A program made the translations under genes and the position numbers. Positions 39,182 through 48,843 of a stretch of 64,000 nucleotides of DNA are shown one piece after another (position 1 is the first letter of the stretch; the number at the start of each line of letters is the position of its first letter). The notes beneath the pieces are model-generated. The model was not told the DNA's origin. It searched no databases and worked only from the letters and a program-made list of their open reading frames with translations. Source of the DNA: Trichomonas vaginalis G3 (taxonomy: Eukaryota > Parabasalia > Trichomonadida > Trichomonadidae); assembly GCF_026262505.1 (NCBI RefSeq), contig NC_067207.1:10880082-10944081 (forward strand), in the 5' to 3' direction.

Positions 39182-39270
39182 AAAAAAAAAAAAAAAAAAA
39201 AAAGGTAGTGGGGCTTCCAGGCACTTCGTGCCTTCTAGCCCTGAAGATGATTATTATAAATGAAGTTCTT
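39182..39270. repeat. Maverick terminal inverted repeat, copy R end
   Basis: A-run (39182-39203), then GGTAGTGGGGCTTCCAGGCA and a hairpin GGCAC-TTC-GTGCC within GGCT/AGCC. Matches the reverse complement of 8000-8070 with few differences. It defines the left boundary of copy R. Confidence 0.85.
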
Positions 39271-39309
39271 ATATATACGGGTCTTCCAGGAGCTTTTCAC
39301 AAATTATAT

Positions 39310-39720
39310 ATGTTTTCATGTTTTGTCAAACATGAACGTACATGTTTTGTCAAGACTTCTTCTTCGTAAATGTTTTGTCAAGACTTCTTCGTAAATGTTT
39401 TGTCAAACATGAACGTAAATGTTTTGTCAAGACTTCATCGTAATGAGTGTAAAGGACCCAAAAATAATGTTTAGGTGAAGAGGTGAGATCTCACCCGTTT
39501 TTTCACCTGTTTTCTCACCCTCTTGAATTTTCATGATTTCTTCGTAAATGTTTTGTCAAGACTTCTTCTTCGTAATGAGTGTAAAGGACCCAAAAATATA
39601 ATTTAGGGTAGAAGGTTAGATCTAACCTCTTTTCTAACCTCTTTTCTACCCTCTTGAATTTTCATGATTTCTTCGTAAATGTTTTGTCACTTTTCTGTCA
39701 CTTTTCAGGTAAAAACATTT
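39310..39720. repeat. 24-bp repeat array with two AGATCT palindromes
   Basis: Repeated ATGTTTTGTCAAGACTTC and TTCTTCGTAA units surround two palindromes: the GGTGAG variant at 39473-39521 and the GGTTAG variant at 39605-39652, each followed by CTCTTGAATTTTCATGA. Both variants thus coexist in one element. The array lies between the terminal repeat and the methyltransferase gene; it is deleted from copy L. Confidence 0.85.
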
Positions 39721-39736
39721 TTATTATTATATATAA

Positions 39737-40555
39737 ATGAATTTTACAAAACCACCGTTACCGTTCTTTGGAAATAAGAGTAGATGTAAAGATATTATAT
39801 TGAGAGAACTTAAGAAACTACCGAATGGTCTAACATTTGTAGATTTGTTCGGTGGAAGTTTCTATATATCCCATTTGTGCCATATAATATTCCCAGACTC
39901 AAAGATTATATGCAATGACTTCGACAACTATATGGACCGTCTCAAACATATTCCAGACACAAACAATATATTGAAAGAGTTAAAAGAAAAGATACCTATA
40001 GGTAAGATGGAACGTATACCATTAGATAAGAAAAATATTGTGAGAGAGGTTTTGAAAAAAGCAGAATATATAGACTGGGATAGTATATCTGCTAGACTAT
40101 TATATAGTGGTTCTATAAGAGTTCATGACATTGAAACACTTATGTCAAAAGTTTTATATCTTAACTATACAAATGTTTTCAAAGAGGACATAGAAAAATA
40201 TATTGAGGGTATAGAGTTTGTGAGATGTCATTGGACAGATTTGTATGAAAAATATAAAGACAAGGAAAATGTTTTCTTTATAGTGGACCCGCCGTTCTAT
40301 AACACATGGGATTTTCAATACCAAGTAGACTGGACTTTGAGAGACTCTTTAGAAACTTTAGACGTTTTACATAACTGTCCATGCTTTTACTTTACATCCG
40401 ATAAAAGTGGTTTGGAAACCGTTATAAGATGGTTAGAGGACATACATGACTATGAGTTTATATATGACAAGATAGAATATGAGAGAGGACCTATAAACTG
40501 GAGAAAGTGTCATAACAAAGAAATTTTATTAGTAAGTAAATGTGGTTTGAAATAG
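39737..40555 (+). CDS. Dam-like (D12 class) N6-adenine DNA methyltransferase
   Basis: 272 aa, intact. Motif X/target region PLPFFGNKSRCKDII at the N-terminus, SAM-binding motif FVDLFGGSF near residue 35, and catalytic motif IVDPPFYNTW (DPPY class, with F) near residue 190. This order is that of Dam/D12 MTases, which methylate adenine in short palindromes, typically GATC. Target specificity here is unknown, but the element's own palindromes all centre on AGATCT. Leader ATTTTTATTATTATATATAA carries the element promoter motif. The end overlaps the 43-aa membrane gene. Only the last 124 bp survive in copy L. Confidence 0.8.
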   Translation: MNFTKPPLPFFGNKSRCKDIILRELKKLPNGLTFVDLFGGSFYISHLCHIIFPDSKIICNDFDNYMDRLKHIPDTNNILKELKEKIPIGKMERIPLDKKNIVREVLKKAEYIDWDSISARLLYSGSIRVHDIETLMSKVLYLNYTNVFKEDIEKYIEGIEFVRCHWTDLYEKYKDKENVFFIVDPPFYNTWDFQYQVDWTLRDSLETLDVLHNCPCFYFTSDKSGLETVIRWLEDIHDYEFIYDKIEYERGPINWRKCHNKEILLVSKCGLK

Positions 40556-40671
40556 GACTACTTGTTTTAGGTTTTTTCCATTGTGTCATTTATTTATTTG
40601 ACGTGGCAGAAAAGTACAGAGAATATGAAGATGAACCAATGCCTGCAAATGTTCAGCATATGTACTCGTAA
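40540..40671 (+). CDS. Maverick single-pass membrane peptide, 43 aa (copy R)
   Basis: Same peptide as 7760-7891: a hydrophobic segment (LLVLGFFHCVIYLF) then an acidic tail ending QHMYS. The ATG lies inside the final codons of the methyltransferase gene in another frame, so expression may depend on reinitiation or on its own promoter inside that gene. Function unknown. Confidence 0.55.
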   Translation: MWFEIGLLVLGFFHCVIYLFDVAEKYREYEDEPMPANVQHMYS

Positions 40672-40694
40672 GAGATATTTTTATCTAATATTAA

Positions 40695-41057
40695 ATGGAC
40701 GCACAGAACTTAGCGAATGCACAGCAACCTGGACAACCAAACCCAGAGAATATTCCAAATGAAGTTAGAATACAAACTGCAATGGCAAACTATGGTCAAG
40801 TGCCAACAGATGTACAAATGCAAACTGCCATGTCAAATGACGCTGCGTTAGGTTTGCCACCATGGTATGCAAATATGAGATGGAAAGAGTTTTATACAAA
40901 CCCTGAAGTGGGATATAAACAACTTTATGCAGATGACGCGAACACAGGAGTTGACCCAGAATATGTTTTCTACCAGAGGAGAAACAGAATGTATGAGCTC
41001 CAGTTAAAGAATGCTATGGAACTCAACAGGAAACGTAAGAGACTAGGCGGACATTAG
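40695..41057 (+). CDS. Maverick hypothetical protein, 120 aa (copy R)
   Basis: Matches 7374-7736 with a single residue change near the end (ELNRKRKRLGGH for ELRRKRKRLGGH). Leader ATTTTTATCTAATATTAAATG. Tryptophan/tyrosine-rich middle and a basic C-terminus; no family recognised. Lies in the run membrane peptide - 120 aa - 80 aa, all plus strand with about 20-bp gaps. Confidence 0.65.
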   Translation: MDAQNLANAQQPGQPNPENIPNEVRIQTAMANYGQVPTDVQMQTAMSNDAALGLPPWYANMRWKEFYTNPEVGYKQLYADDANTGVDPEYVFYQRRNRMYELQLKNAMELNRKRKRLGGH

Positions 41058-41075
41058 ATTTTTACATATAGTAAA

Positions 41076-41318
41076 ATGGGTTTCTTCAGTAGTATTGGAA
41101 ACTTCTTCAGAAGAGTTGGAAGAGGTATATGGAATGGAATAAAATCTGTCGGAAGAGGAGTATGGAACGGTGTCAAAAATATTGGTAAAAGAGTAGGTCA
41201 GTTTGTTGGTATTATACCTAAAGACCCTGAACCAGAAGAACAAGCTCCTGTTATACAACAGCCTGAACCTGCACCACAGTCTAGTTGGCAACCAAATCCA
41301 ACACCTCAACCGTATTAA
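41076..41318 (+). CDS. Maverick cationic amphipathic protein, 80 aa (copy R)
   Basis: Same as 7113-7355, with changes confined to the first helix (MGFFSSIGNFFRRVGRGIWN). Three WNG(I/V)K units, then the acidic PKDPEPEEQAP and a Pro/Gln tail. Probable membrane-active or DNA-binding minor virion protein (inferred). It ends 4 bp before the stop of the convergent pseudogene at 41323. Confidence 0.65.
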   Translation: MGFFSSIGNFFRRVGRGIWNGIKSVGRGVWNGVKNIGKRVGQFVGIIPKDPEPEEQAPVIQQPEPAPQSSWQPNPTPQPY

Positions 41319-41322
41319 AAAA

Positions 41323-42169
41323 TTATATTTTTACCGTTCGATAGTAGTTGTATATGAAACCAAGTTCTAAGTAAAACGCATGGTATAATGGAATTATTCT
41401 TTTTCTTCCATCTGTAGTAAACCATACTTGAAAGTCTGAAATACTTCCACTCGGCGGTTCATATAACTTTGTAGGTTTTTCGTAAAAGTCATTTGCCAAG
41501 CATAAGAAAGAGTTTTGGGCGCCAGAAAATGAAGCATGAACTATCACAGCATCTTGGTCGAAAACATCTTTAAATAAATATGGTTCATCTCTTGCATATC
41601 GACTGTAAATATTTGCTAAAGGAAGTTCGACTTTCTGATTTAACATTCTTTGCAAATAATACCATGACATTGCAGTGAATTCTGTATATATTTGTTCGTC
41701 TTTATTGGATTGTTTTCGTAGATTTGAAATGACACTTGTGAATTTTGTTTGTCATATACAATTCTCACATAAAGTGTGCTCTCGGTATTTGCATATTCAT
41801 CAGCATATTTTGCATAACATGAATTTATTTTATCTTCTATATTTTTTAACGCAGTCTGTAGAGAAGATGAAAGGTCAACTTGTATTAGCTCAATTTCTTC
41901 CCACATTTTTTCGTTTCCCTTCAGATATATAATCTATATGAAACCTTACAATAAATGGAAAACTTTTATCTTCTACAGACACAAATTTTATTCTTCGAAA
42001 GCCAATAGCTTTTGTGACAGATGGGTCTCTTAGCCATCTTAATGGTAGTCAAAACGATAGCCTTCATGCTTTACGGTCTCTGTCTCAAACTTTTGACCGA
42101 CATTAGTAAAAGTTCATCTAATGGTTTAGTTGTAGCAACTCTTGAATTTTCTTTTTCTATTGAAAGCAT
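41323..42169 (-). pseudogene. Family A virion-type protein, broken (copy R)
   Basis: Homologue of the intact gene 6261-7109. The C-terminal 115 codons (41323-41670) are readable with HASFSGAQNSFLC and DFQVWFTTDG. The middle (41640-41906) is in another frame, and the N-terminal part up to the ATG at 42169 needs at least one more shift: near 42045 bases are missing from the DYPLRW segment. At least two frameshifts. The palindromic divergent promoter at its start is intact. Confidence 0.8.
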
Positions 42170-42187
42170 ATTTTATCTAGAATAAAA
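42170..42187. promoter_or_regulatory. 18-bp palindromic divergent promoter (copy R)
   Basis: Same palindrome around TCTAGA as at 6243-6260, perfectly kept although one of the two genes it serves is dead here. Confidence 0.65.
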
Positions 42188-43597
42188 ATGTCGAAAGATA
42201 TTGCTTCCATGAGAGAAATACAACACAACCGACAACTCATTATGCAAGCTCTAAATAAGAACACAACAAACTTTTCAAACTATTCTAAGATATCTGAGTC
42301 ATTGAAAGAAGGAAACTTAAAACTGACATTAAACCCAATGACAGATGAGTTTCTATTTCAAGACAAGAAGAACAATACTGTCTGTATAAATCCAACAAAA
42401 GGAACTTTAAACGAGAAACCTATAAATGAACTTCTTTTGAAAGCAGATGTTGACAACAAAGCTGACAAAGAATATGTAGACGATGCAATAGCAAAAGAAG
42501 AAGAAAGAGCTAACAATGCTTATGCAACAAAAGAACATACTCATCCTGAACTAGCAGACAAAACATATGTTGACAATAAAATGTCAAGTGAAGTGACGAG
42601 AGCTGAAAACGAATATTCTAAAAAGACTCATACACATTCTATATCTGAAATAACAGACTTAAACGTTAGCCTTGAAAAGAAAGCGGATAAGGATTGTGTG
42701 GCTAGTGCGTTAGAGAAGAAAGCAGATAAGGAATATGTGGATGAAAAAGATAATGAAATTATAGAAAGGGTTGACTGGTACCATGAACGGACATCGAAGA
42801 TTTTAAAAACTAAAGCCGATACAGGATGGGTTTCAGGATGTTTAGACCTTAAAGCAGATAAAACTTATGTTAACGATGAGTTAGAGAAGAAAGCAAATAA
42901 GACTCATACACATACAAGTTTTACAACTGTTGCTATAGAAAGTATTGAAGGAACGGTTGAAGAAACTGGTGGGGATGCATTATATTGTAAACCTCCTAAC
43001 TTTCCACAAGGTTTAACATCGGATGACGACATAACGACGATGAGAAACATTAGATGTAAAGATGTTTATGTCATGAAGGATGAATATAATATTAAATTCA
43101 CTGCTCAAGATTTATATGACAAGAAAGCAGACAAAACAGAGCTTCAAACATTAAAGACAGAAATACTTCAAACATTATATCCTATAGGCTCTATTTATAC
43201 GTCAATGAATTCAACAAATCCAGCAACAGTTCTGGGTTTTGGAACTTGGACTCAAATAGTCGACAGGTTTTTGTATTGTGCAAACTCTTCAAAGGAAACA
43301 GGTGGAAGTAAAACGATTTCAGGTGAAAATTTACCTGCACATAGTCACTACATAGATTTAAGTACATCTCAAGCAGGTTGGCATAAGCATAGATATTGGG
43401 ATTGGTCAGCAATGACAAAAGGTAAAGGATATGATGTTAAAGACAACGTTAAGTTTGCTATAAATTGTTACTGGAGTAACACTGAGGGAGGAGGAAACCA
43501 TACACATCGCGTTTCGGGATATACGCAAACAACGGGACAAAGTAAAGACTACATGCCACCTTACATGACAGTTTACGCATGGTATAGAAATGCTTAG
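42188..43597 (+). CDS. Phage-type tail-fibre protein with collar domain, 469 aa
   Basis: Intact. An N-terminal head of about 90 residues is near-identical to the copy L gene; the central shaft (about 90-330) has KADKEYVD-type coiled segments and HTHS/HTHT repeats. The C-terminal tail-collar domain runs from about 330 (LYPIGSIYTSMNSTNP, GFGTWTQIVDRFLYC, GENLPAHSHYI) to the end PPYMTVYAWYRNA. These are hallmarks of phage short tail fibres (gp12/gp10-type collar, Phage_fiber_2 repeats). The shaft differs from copy L in repeat number and order, so it evolves by repeat shuffling. Likely the particle's receptor-binding fibre. Overlaps the integrase pseudogene tail to tail by 4 bp. Confidence 0.85.
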   Translation: MSKDIASMREIQHNRQLIMQALNKNTTNFSNYSKISESLKEGNLKLTLNPMTDEFLFQDKKNNTVCINPTKGTLNEKPINELLLKADVDNKADKEYVDDAIAKEEERANNAYATKEHTHPELADKTYVDNKMSSEVTRAENEYSKKTHTHSISEITDLNVSLEKKADKDCVASALEKKADKEYVDEKDNEIIERVDWYHERTSKILKTKADTGWVSGCLDLKADKTYVNDELEKKANKTHTHTSFTTVAIESIEGTVEETGGDALYCKPPNFPQGLTSDDDITTMRNIRCKDVYVMKDEYNIKFTAQDLYDKKADKTELQTLKTEILQTLYPIGSIYTSMNSTNPATVLGFGTWTQIVDRFLYCANSSKETGGSKTISGENLPAHSHYIDLSTSQAGWHKHRYWDWSAMTKGKGYDVKDNVKFAINCYWSNTEGGGNHTHRVSGYTQTTGQSKDYMPPYMTVYAWYRNA

Positions 43598-44552
43598 TCG
43601 TCATTTTCAACTTCTTTAGCATATTCGTCAGGAGTTGTCTTATATTTGTTAGGAACTGTCTTTGAAAGTATACCACCTTGAACTTTGACAAGTTTGAAAC
43701 GAGGTCTGACAATAGTAGTTTTATCTTCTGCTTGCAGTGTGTACATTTTGCCATGTTTGCCTAAAACTTCATAATATTCTCTTGTATACTTTCTTCTATT
43801 TTTACGAACACGAATGTGAGTACCTGTCGGGTTCCCATTGTTGTCATAGTCAATAGTATTTTCATATGGGTCGCGTTTAGGTATTTCTATTTTTACTTTG
43901 TCGCCTTTCTTAAGTTTGAAGCCCGGCATTCTTTCTTGTTTGTCTCTTTTGACTAAATTATTAAATATATAGTCTTTCTCTAAGTCAGGGTTGTTTTTCA
44001 TTTCTTCGGGGGAGTGGTTTCCCAAACCTTTTTGTTTACGGCTATTGTAAATATTTAAAACTTGTCTCATCTTTGCCATGGAGAAGTGTCTATATTTGTC
44101 GTCATATGACATTTCATTTGCTTCACCACCTTGTGGTTGGTTTAAGTCTCTTAACATTTTTATACAACCGTCAATGACACCAAGAGCAGAATGGTTTTGG
44201 TCGACAATGAAATATTGGTTTACATTTTTTGAACGCAGATAGTTTTTAATATCATCTGATTTGAAAGAACTTTCACAGTCAGATGTCAGTTTTGTTGGAT
44301 GGTATTTGTCAACGAATATTGTCAAAGCAGTTTTCACATCTAAAATATTTTTGGACCATAATGGTATGGCTTCACAGTATCTTGTGTTTTGACCGACAAT
44401 ATTAGCCAGTATGGTGGTCCATCTTCTCTATACCTCGGAATGTTTTCCAAGATATCCATAAACCAAGCATTTGGTGTTGAACTAAAGATTTTTACCATGA
44501 GTGCTTTCTTTGTCGCTTTAGAAACATAGGGGTCCTTGTTTGGATTCGTCAT
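43594..44552 (-). pseudogene. Integrase, frameshifted (copy R)
   Basis: Matches the intact integrase 3950-4909. A 1-base deletion near 44398 (ATATTGTCGG against ATATTTGTTGG) breaks the frame after about 50 codons, between the first (D33) and second catalytic Asp. The remaining 247 codons, including both other acidic residues and the C-terminal domain, are undamaged. Copy R therefore cannot make full-length integrase itself, but copy L could supply it. Confidence 0.85.
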
Positions 44553-44569
44553 TTTTTATCCTATAAGAA

Positions 44570-44972
44570 ATGGGTTTATTTGGCGCATTAGCAGGAGTTG
44601 CATCCAGATTTTTGCCCGCAGTGGGAACAATAGCCAGAGGTGTATTTGGAGTTGGAAGGAAGATTTTGAGTACATTAGGTATACTTAAAGAGAAAGCACA
44701 ACCTATTATACAAAACTGTACAGAAAGGTTGGGATGTAGCACGAGATGCAACAAATCTTATTCCAAATCCTGAAACAAGAGGAAAAGTTCAAGGATGGAT
44801 GGACAATGTAGGAAGACAAGCAGGAAACTATTATAACAAAGCAAATGACTACTATAACCAAGCAGGACACTATATGGACCAAGGTGAAAGATTCTTTAAC
44901 AGAGGATATAACCATGCACAACAATGGGTAAACAATAACCAACCTCAACCACCTCAAACGTGGGGAATGTAA
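44570..44972 (+). pseudogene. pVI-like minor virion protein, frameshifted (copy R)
   Basis: Homologue of 3532-3933. An extra A near 44712 (ATACAAAACTG against ATACAAACTG) shifts the frame after about 47 codons; the Tyr/Gln-rich tail remains readable in the second frame to the stop at 44970-44972. Confidence 0.8.
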
Positions 44973-44991
44973 AGTTTTTTACTGAGATGAA

Positions 44992-45140
44992 ATGAACAAT
45001 ACAGCATTGAGACAAATGGGTTCAAGATGGATTTGTCGGCTTCCAGCAGTTAACCACGTGTTTGTCAAGTTCTTCCTATACCTCAGGAAGTTTTAGACCG
45101 ACTTAAAAAACCTAAACAACCAGTTGAAAACAAACCAAAA
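44992..45140 (+). pseudogene. 51-aa small protein, broken (copy R)
   Basis: Homologue of 3357-3512, with the leader TTTTTTACTGAGATGAAATG kept. About four bases of the ACACCACCACG stretch are missing near 45050 and the stop codon region is altered, so the reading frame is lost after about 20 codons. Confidence 0.7.
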
Positions 45141-45157
45141 TTTTTTATGAGAATGAA

Positions 45158-45743
45158 ATGACCGAAGAAGTTGAAACGGTAGATTTGACACCACAAACAA
45201 AAAGTTCAGAACCATTGTCAAAAACCTGTCAAAGAACTTACAGATGAAGAGAAAAATTCAATAATAGAAAGTGCCAGGTCTGGAAATACAAACCCTAACT
45301 ATAAAGTCACTTTTCATAGAAATGGAACGGCTAGTATCTCAAAAAAGAAACAGACTCTCACAAATAAAATATTGAAGTCTGAAGGAGCTTTCGAGACAAC
45401 AGATGGAAAAGTTTACTTCACTGACCAACAGTTCATTATAGAACATCTCATTGACTTAGAGTCGAAATATTCTAAACTTTACAACAAACACAAAAAGTTG
45501 AAAGGAAAACAAAAACAAATGGCATATGATATTTATGAAGATGTTGACAACACAACTGTTCCTGCAGGTGAGGTAAAGTCAAAGGAACCGAAAAGTGACG
45601 AAAAACCGATAGAAGAAGAAAAACCAAAAACTGAAGATAAACCAAAACCAAAGTTTAGTTTCCAAACTAAACCAAGTCAACCTTCATTAGCTGGTATGGG
45701 TTGGCGTCAAAGACTTATGGCAGCAGGTGGTTATGTAAAGTAA
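45158..45743 (+). pseudogene. 194-aa hypothetical protein, frameshifted (copy R)
   Basis: Homologue of 2753-3337. One extra A near 45222 (TCAAAAACC against TCAAAACC) breaks the frame after about 20 codons. The rest, from the TDEEKNS region to GMGWRQRLMAAGGYVK, is intact in another frame. Leader degraded to TTTTTTATGAGAATGAAATG. Confidence 0.8.
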
Positions 45744-45773
45744 AGAAAAAAATATTTTTTTATTTTATTTGAA

Positions 45774-45895
45774 ATGTACGCTGAGTTTGTTGGAGAAGAC
45801 CGTTGGGAAACTTGTTTGTTAGATGAGAAATATGAAATGGCATACCATTTTAAAACAATATATTTTTAAAAAAATATTTTTTTATTTTATTTGAA
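45774..45895. repeat. Truncated duplicate of the HNH gene
   Basis: The first about 62 bp of the HNH gene (from its ATG at 45774) are fused directly to its last few codons and 3' flank (GGCATACCATTTTAAAACAA), followed by the normal leader of the intact-length copy at 45896. It looks like a tandem duplicate collapsed by internal deletion; copy L shares it at 2395-2740. Confidence 0.8.
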
Positions 45896-46479
45896 ATGTA
45901 CGCTGAGTTTGTTGGAGCAGACCGTTGGGAAACTTGTTTGTTAGATGAGAAATATGAAATTCACTGTTGTGAGTCATTTGAAGTCAGAAACAAAAAGACA
46001 AAAAGAGTTTTAAGCGAATGGGAGCGAAATGACGGATATGCTATTATGAAGATGGGTGGGAAACGCTATCTTAAACATGTTGTCATTGCAACTCATTTTA
46101 TACTGAATCCTAACAATTTACCTTTTGTAGACCATATAAACCATATAAGAACGACAATAGACTTGAAAACTTACGTTGGGTCACTCGTTCTGAAAACAAT
46201 AAGAACAAAGGCAAATTTGGAGATATTGTATTCGAATTTGTCGACGAACTAGAAGATGAAACAATTGAAATTACAGACTATGGCAAGCATACGTTTGAGT
46301 TTTACTACTATAGCGAAGAACAAGACTCTTTCTACTTTTATACCGGCGTAAACTATAGGAAATTACAAGTATATTTTACTAAGGAAGGCTATGCTTATGT
46401 AAACACTAGAGATACAGATGGAAAACACGTTCAAATACTTCTTAACAAATTCAAGAAGCTATATGGCATACAATTTTAA
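45896..46479 (+). pseudogene. HNH endonuclease, frameshifted (copy R)
   Basis: Homologue of 1767-2351. One A is missing near 46148 (ATAAGAACGAC against ATAAGAAACGAC), inside the HNH core just after DHIN; the nuclease is therefore truncated before its last HNH residues. The C-terminal domain (TIEITDYGKHTFEF) is still open in the other frame. Confidence 0.8.
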
Positions 46480-46504
46480 AACAATATATTTTTACATATA
46501 TTAA

Positions 46505-47365
46505 ATGCTTCAGGTTGAAAAACAAAGAACAAAAGTAGCAGATACAAAACCGTTAGACTATATCTTTACAAATGCTGGTAGGACTATTTCAGATGAAGAA
46601 ATTTCATCCCGAATATACAGGTTTGACTATCCAATTCGTTGGCTTCAAAGTCCTTCAGATGCAAAGGCAATAGGATTTAGAAGAGTTTTGTTTTCAAATA
46701 GAACTAACGCATTTATGTTCGCAGTATATTTTCATGGGCAGTATAAAGGTTCTGATGGTCTAATAGACAAATTTGACGAAATGAGAATCTTTACAATTCG
46801 TTCAGACGAAAGTCTTGAAAAAACTCTAAATGACTTTCAAACTCAAATGAACAAATATTATTGGGAATTTCAAGAAAAATACGACTCTTTACTAAATGGA
46901 ACATACTATCTGAAACTAGAATATGACAAGATGAACTCCACCGTTTCATTTCAAAAGATTGAAATTAACCCTCCAAGAGATACAGAGTTTTTATTTTGGA
47001 AAGTAGACAAACGTTCTTGGGCACAATTTCTTCGGTTACTAAACCAGAACGAACCATTACCACCAGATGGTCCATTTAAATTTATACTTCCACCAGCAGA
47101 TTTGATGGTTTATAGAAACGTGTTTGACCCTCAAAATGTTATGTGTCATGCAAGTTTCAGTTCAAGCAACAATAGTTTTCTATGTATTGGTAAGGACTTT
47201 TATGACTTTGCTTCTAAATTCTACGAACCACCTAGTAACAGTTTCTCTGACTTTCAAGTTTGGTTCACAACAAATGGTGTGCAACATATTATTCCATTGT
47301 ACTATGACTTTTATCTCGAATTGTCTTTCATATATAACTACGGAAAAGTGCTGAAAAAGTATTGA
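46505..47365 (+). CDS. Maverick virion-type protein, family A (286 aa, copy R)
   Basis: Intact and about 97 percent identical to 881-1741 by eye; the same leader TATTTTTACATATATTAAATG. Conserved RWLQSPSDAKAIGFRRVLF, HASFSSSNNSFLC and DFQVWFTTNG segments. It is the only gene of the integrase-side block that survives in copy R, suggesting selection or chance. Structural role inferred. Followed 12 bp later by the first of four AGATCT palindromes. Confidence 0.75.
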   Translation: MLQVEKQRTKVADTKPLDYIFTNAGRTISDEEISSRIYRFDYPIRWLQSPSDAKAIGFRRVLFSNRTNAFMFAVYFHGQYKGSDGLIDKFDEMRIFTIRSDESLEKTLNDFQTQMNKYYWEFQEKYDSLLNGTYYLKLEYDKMNSTVSFQKIEINPPRDTEFLFWKVDKRSWAQFLRLLNQNEPLPPDGPFKFILPPADLMVYRNVFDPQNVMCHASFSSSNNSFLCIGKDFYDFASKFYEPPSNSFSDFQVWFTTNGVQHIIPLYYDFYLELSFIYNYGKVLKKY

Positions 47366-47377
47366 AAAATATAATTT

Positions 47378-47830
47378 AGGGTAGAAGGTTAGATCTAACC
47401 TCTTTTCTAACCTCTTTTCTACCCTCTTGAATTTTCATGATTTCTTCGTAAATGTTTTGTCAAGACTTCTTCGTAATGAGTGTAAAGGACCCAAAAATAT
47501 AATTTAGGGTAGAAGGTTAGATCTAACCTCTTTTCTAACCTCTTTTCTACCCTCTTGAATTTTCATGACTTCTTCGTAAATGTTTTGTCAAGACTTCTTC
47601 GTAATGAGTGTAAAGGACCCAAAAATATAATTTAGGGTAGAAGGTTAGATCTAACCTCTTTTCTAACCTCTTTTCTACCCTCTTGAATTTTCATGATTTC
47701 TTCGTAAATGTTTTGTCAAGACTTCTTCGTAATGAGTGTAAAGGACCCAAAAATATAATTTAGGGTAGAAGGTTAGATCTAACCTCTTTTCTAACCTCTT
47801 TTCTACCCTCTTGAATTTTCATGAATTTTC
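47378..47830. repeat. Four ~128-bp repeats, each with an AGATCT palindrome
   Basis: The palindrome starts at 47378, 47506, 47634 and 47762. Each unit has the 48-bp palindrome, CTCTTGAATTTTCATGA, one 24-bp TGTTTTGTCAAGAC unit and GAGTGTAAAGGACCCAAAAA. Units are almost identical, so expansion is recent. Confidence 0.9.
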
Positions 47831-47896
47831 CCGAAATAAAAAATAAAGTTAGTTTTATTTTTTTATTTTTTTTTTATTTTGTATAAAAAAATAAAA

Positions 47897-48835
47897 ATGT
47901 CAACAATCGGCACAACAACACTTCAAACAACAACAGCACCAAACTCTTTAGTCATGAATCCAACATCTATGTTAGTAGAGATGAAAAACTTCATTCCTTC
48001 TTCATATACTTTCGAAACAAAAATCCAGAAGATAAAGCAAGAACTGTTAACAAATAATTTAGACTGTAGTGCGAAAGATGAAACAAATGAACAGTATCTT
48101 TATGAAATGCAGGACATTATTGACCATTTGCCTAAACTACCTGAAATTCAGCAGCAAAAACTAACTATTCCCGAATTTGACGAAATAGAAGTCAAAGCAA
48201 CTGACTCAGTAGAAATAAAGAAGTTCATACGAAAGGTAAACTATGAGTTTCTAGGATTTCATTGCAACCATAAGGTTATGGACAAAGATTGCGACATGTT
48301 ATATAAGAACATCTCTGACATATATGAATCTGAAGAATTTAAGACCTACGACAACTTTGTTTCGTTAGTTGCTGAATGTGTATGGCAGATAAGAGATAAA
48401 GATAGAAGATGTAAGGTATGGAATGAACAGATAAAACCAGCAGCTTTTGAGTTAAAGAAAACCATTGACGCTTTAGTTGTTTTAGCAGGTAAGGTTTCAG
48501 AATATAACGCAAAAATGAACCCACAATGTTCTAAATGTAAAGCAGCAATGAGGAAATATAACTACTCCGTCAAAGAGATAGAACGTATGAGAAACGACTA
48601 TGCAGACTTAAAGAAAGAAGCAGAAAAACCAGCAGAAGATAAAATGGATATGTTAGAATTTCTGAACAAAAACTATCCAACTGCTGACGATTTCCTTCTA
48701 TCTGACGTCAAGAAGAAGTATAAAGAGACTTTCGGTATCGTTAAAACATTCGATATCCTCAGCGAAGAAATAGAAGCTACAAAACTGTTTAGAGTCTCAC
48801 GAATTCATAACGTTTACCATGTAAAACGCTTATAA
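47897..48835 (+). CDS. Maverick hypothetical protein, 312 aa
   Basis: Start at MSTIGTTTLQ (47897); the frame open above it has no ATG. Helical throughout: residues about 95-160 hold CNHKVMDKDCDML, about 205-225 have NPQCSKCKAAMRKYN with a CxxC, and the C-terminus (DDFLLSDVKKKYKETFGI, then LFRVSRIHNVYHVKRL) looks like a small DNA-binding or winged-helix end. No family recognised. It lies in the replication side of the element between two repeat arrays. Its last about 35 bp are duplicated in the following array (48986-49020), so the array has copied the gene edge. Confidence 0.6.
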   Translation: MSTIGTTTLQTTTAPNSLVMNPTSMLVEMKNFIPSSYTFETKIQKIKQELLTNNLDCSAKDETNEQYLYEMQDIIDHLPKLPEIQQQKLTIPEFDEIEVKATDSVEIKKFIRKVNYEFLGFHCNHKVMDKDCDMLYKNISDIYESEEFKTYDNFVSLVAECVWQIRDKDRRCKVWNEQIKPAAFELKKTIDALVVLAGKVSEYNAKMNPQCSKCKAAMRKYNYSVKEIERMRNDYADLKKEAEKPAEDKMDMLEFLNKNYPTADDFLLSDVKKKYKETFGIVKTFDILSEEIEATKLFRVSRIHNVYHVKRL

Positions 48836-48843
48836 AATAACTG

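Noticed and set aside
47372-47830. TTTAGGG words resembling the trichomonad telomere repeat
   Set aside because: They occur once per 128-bp unit as part of the palindrome edge and are never tandem.
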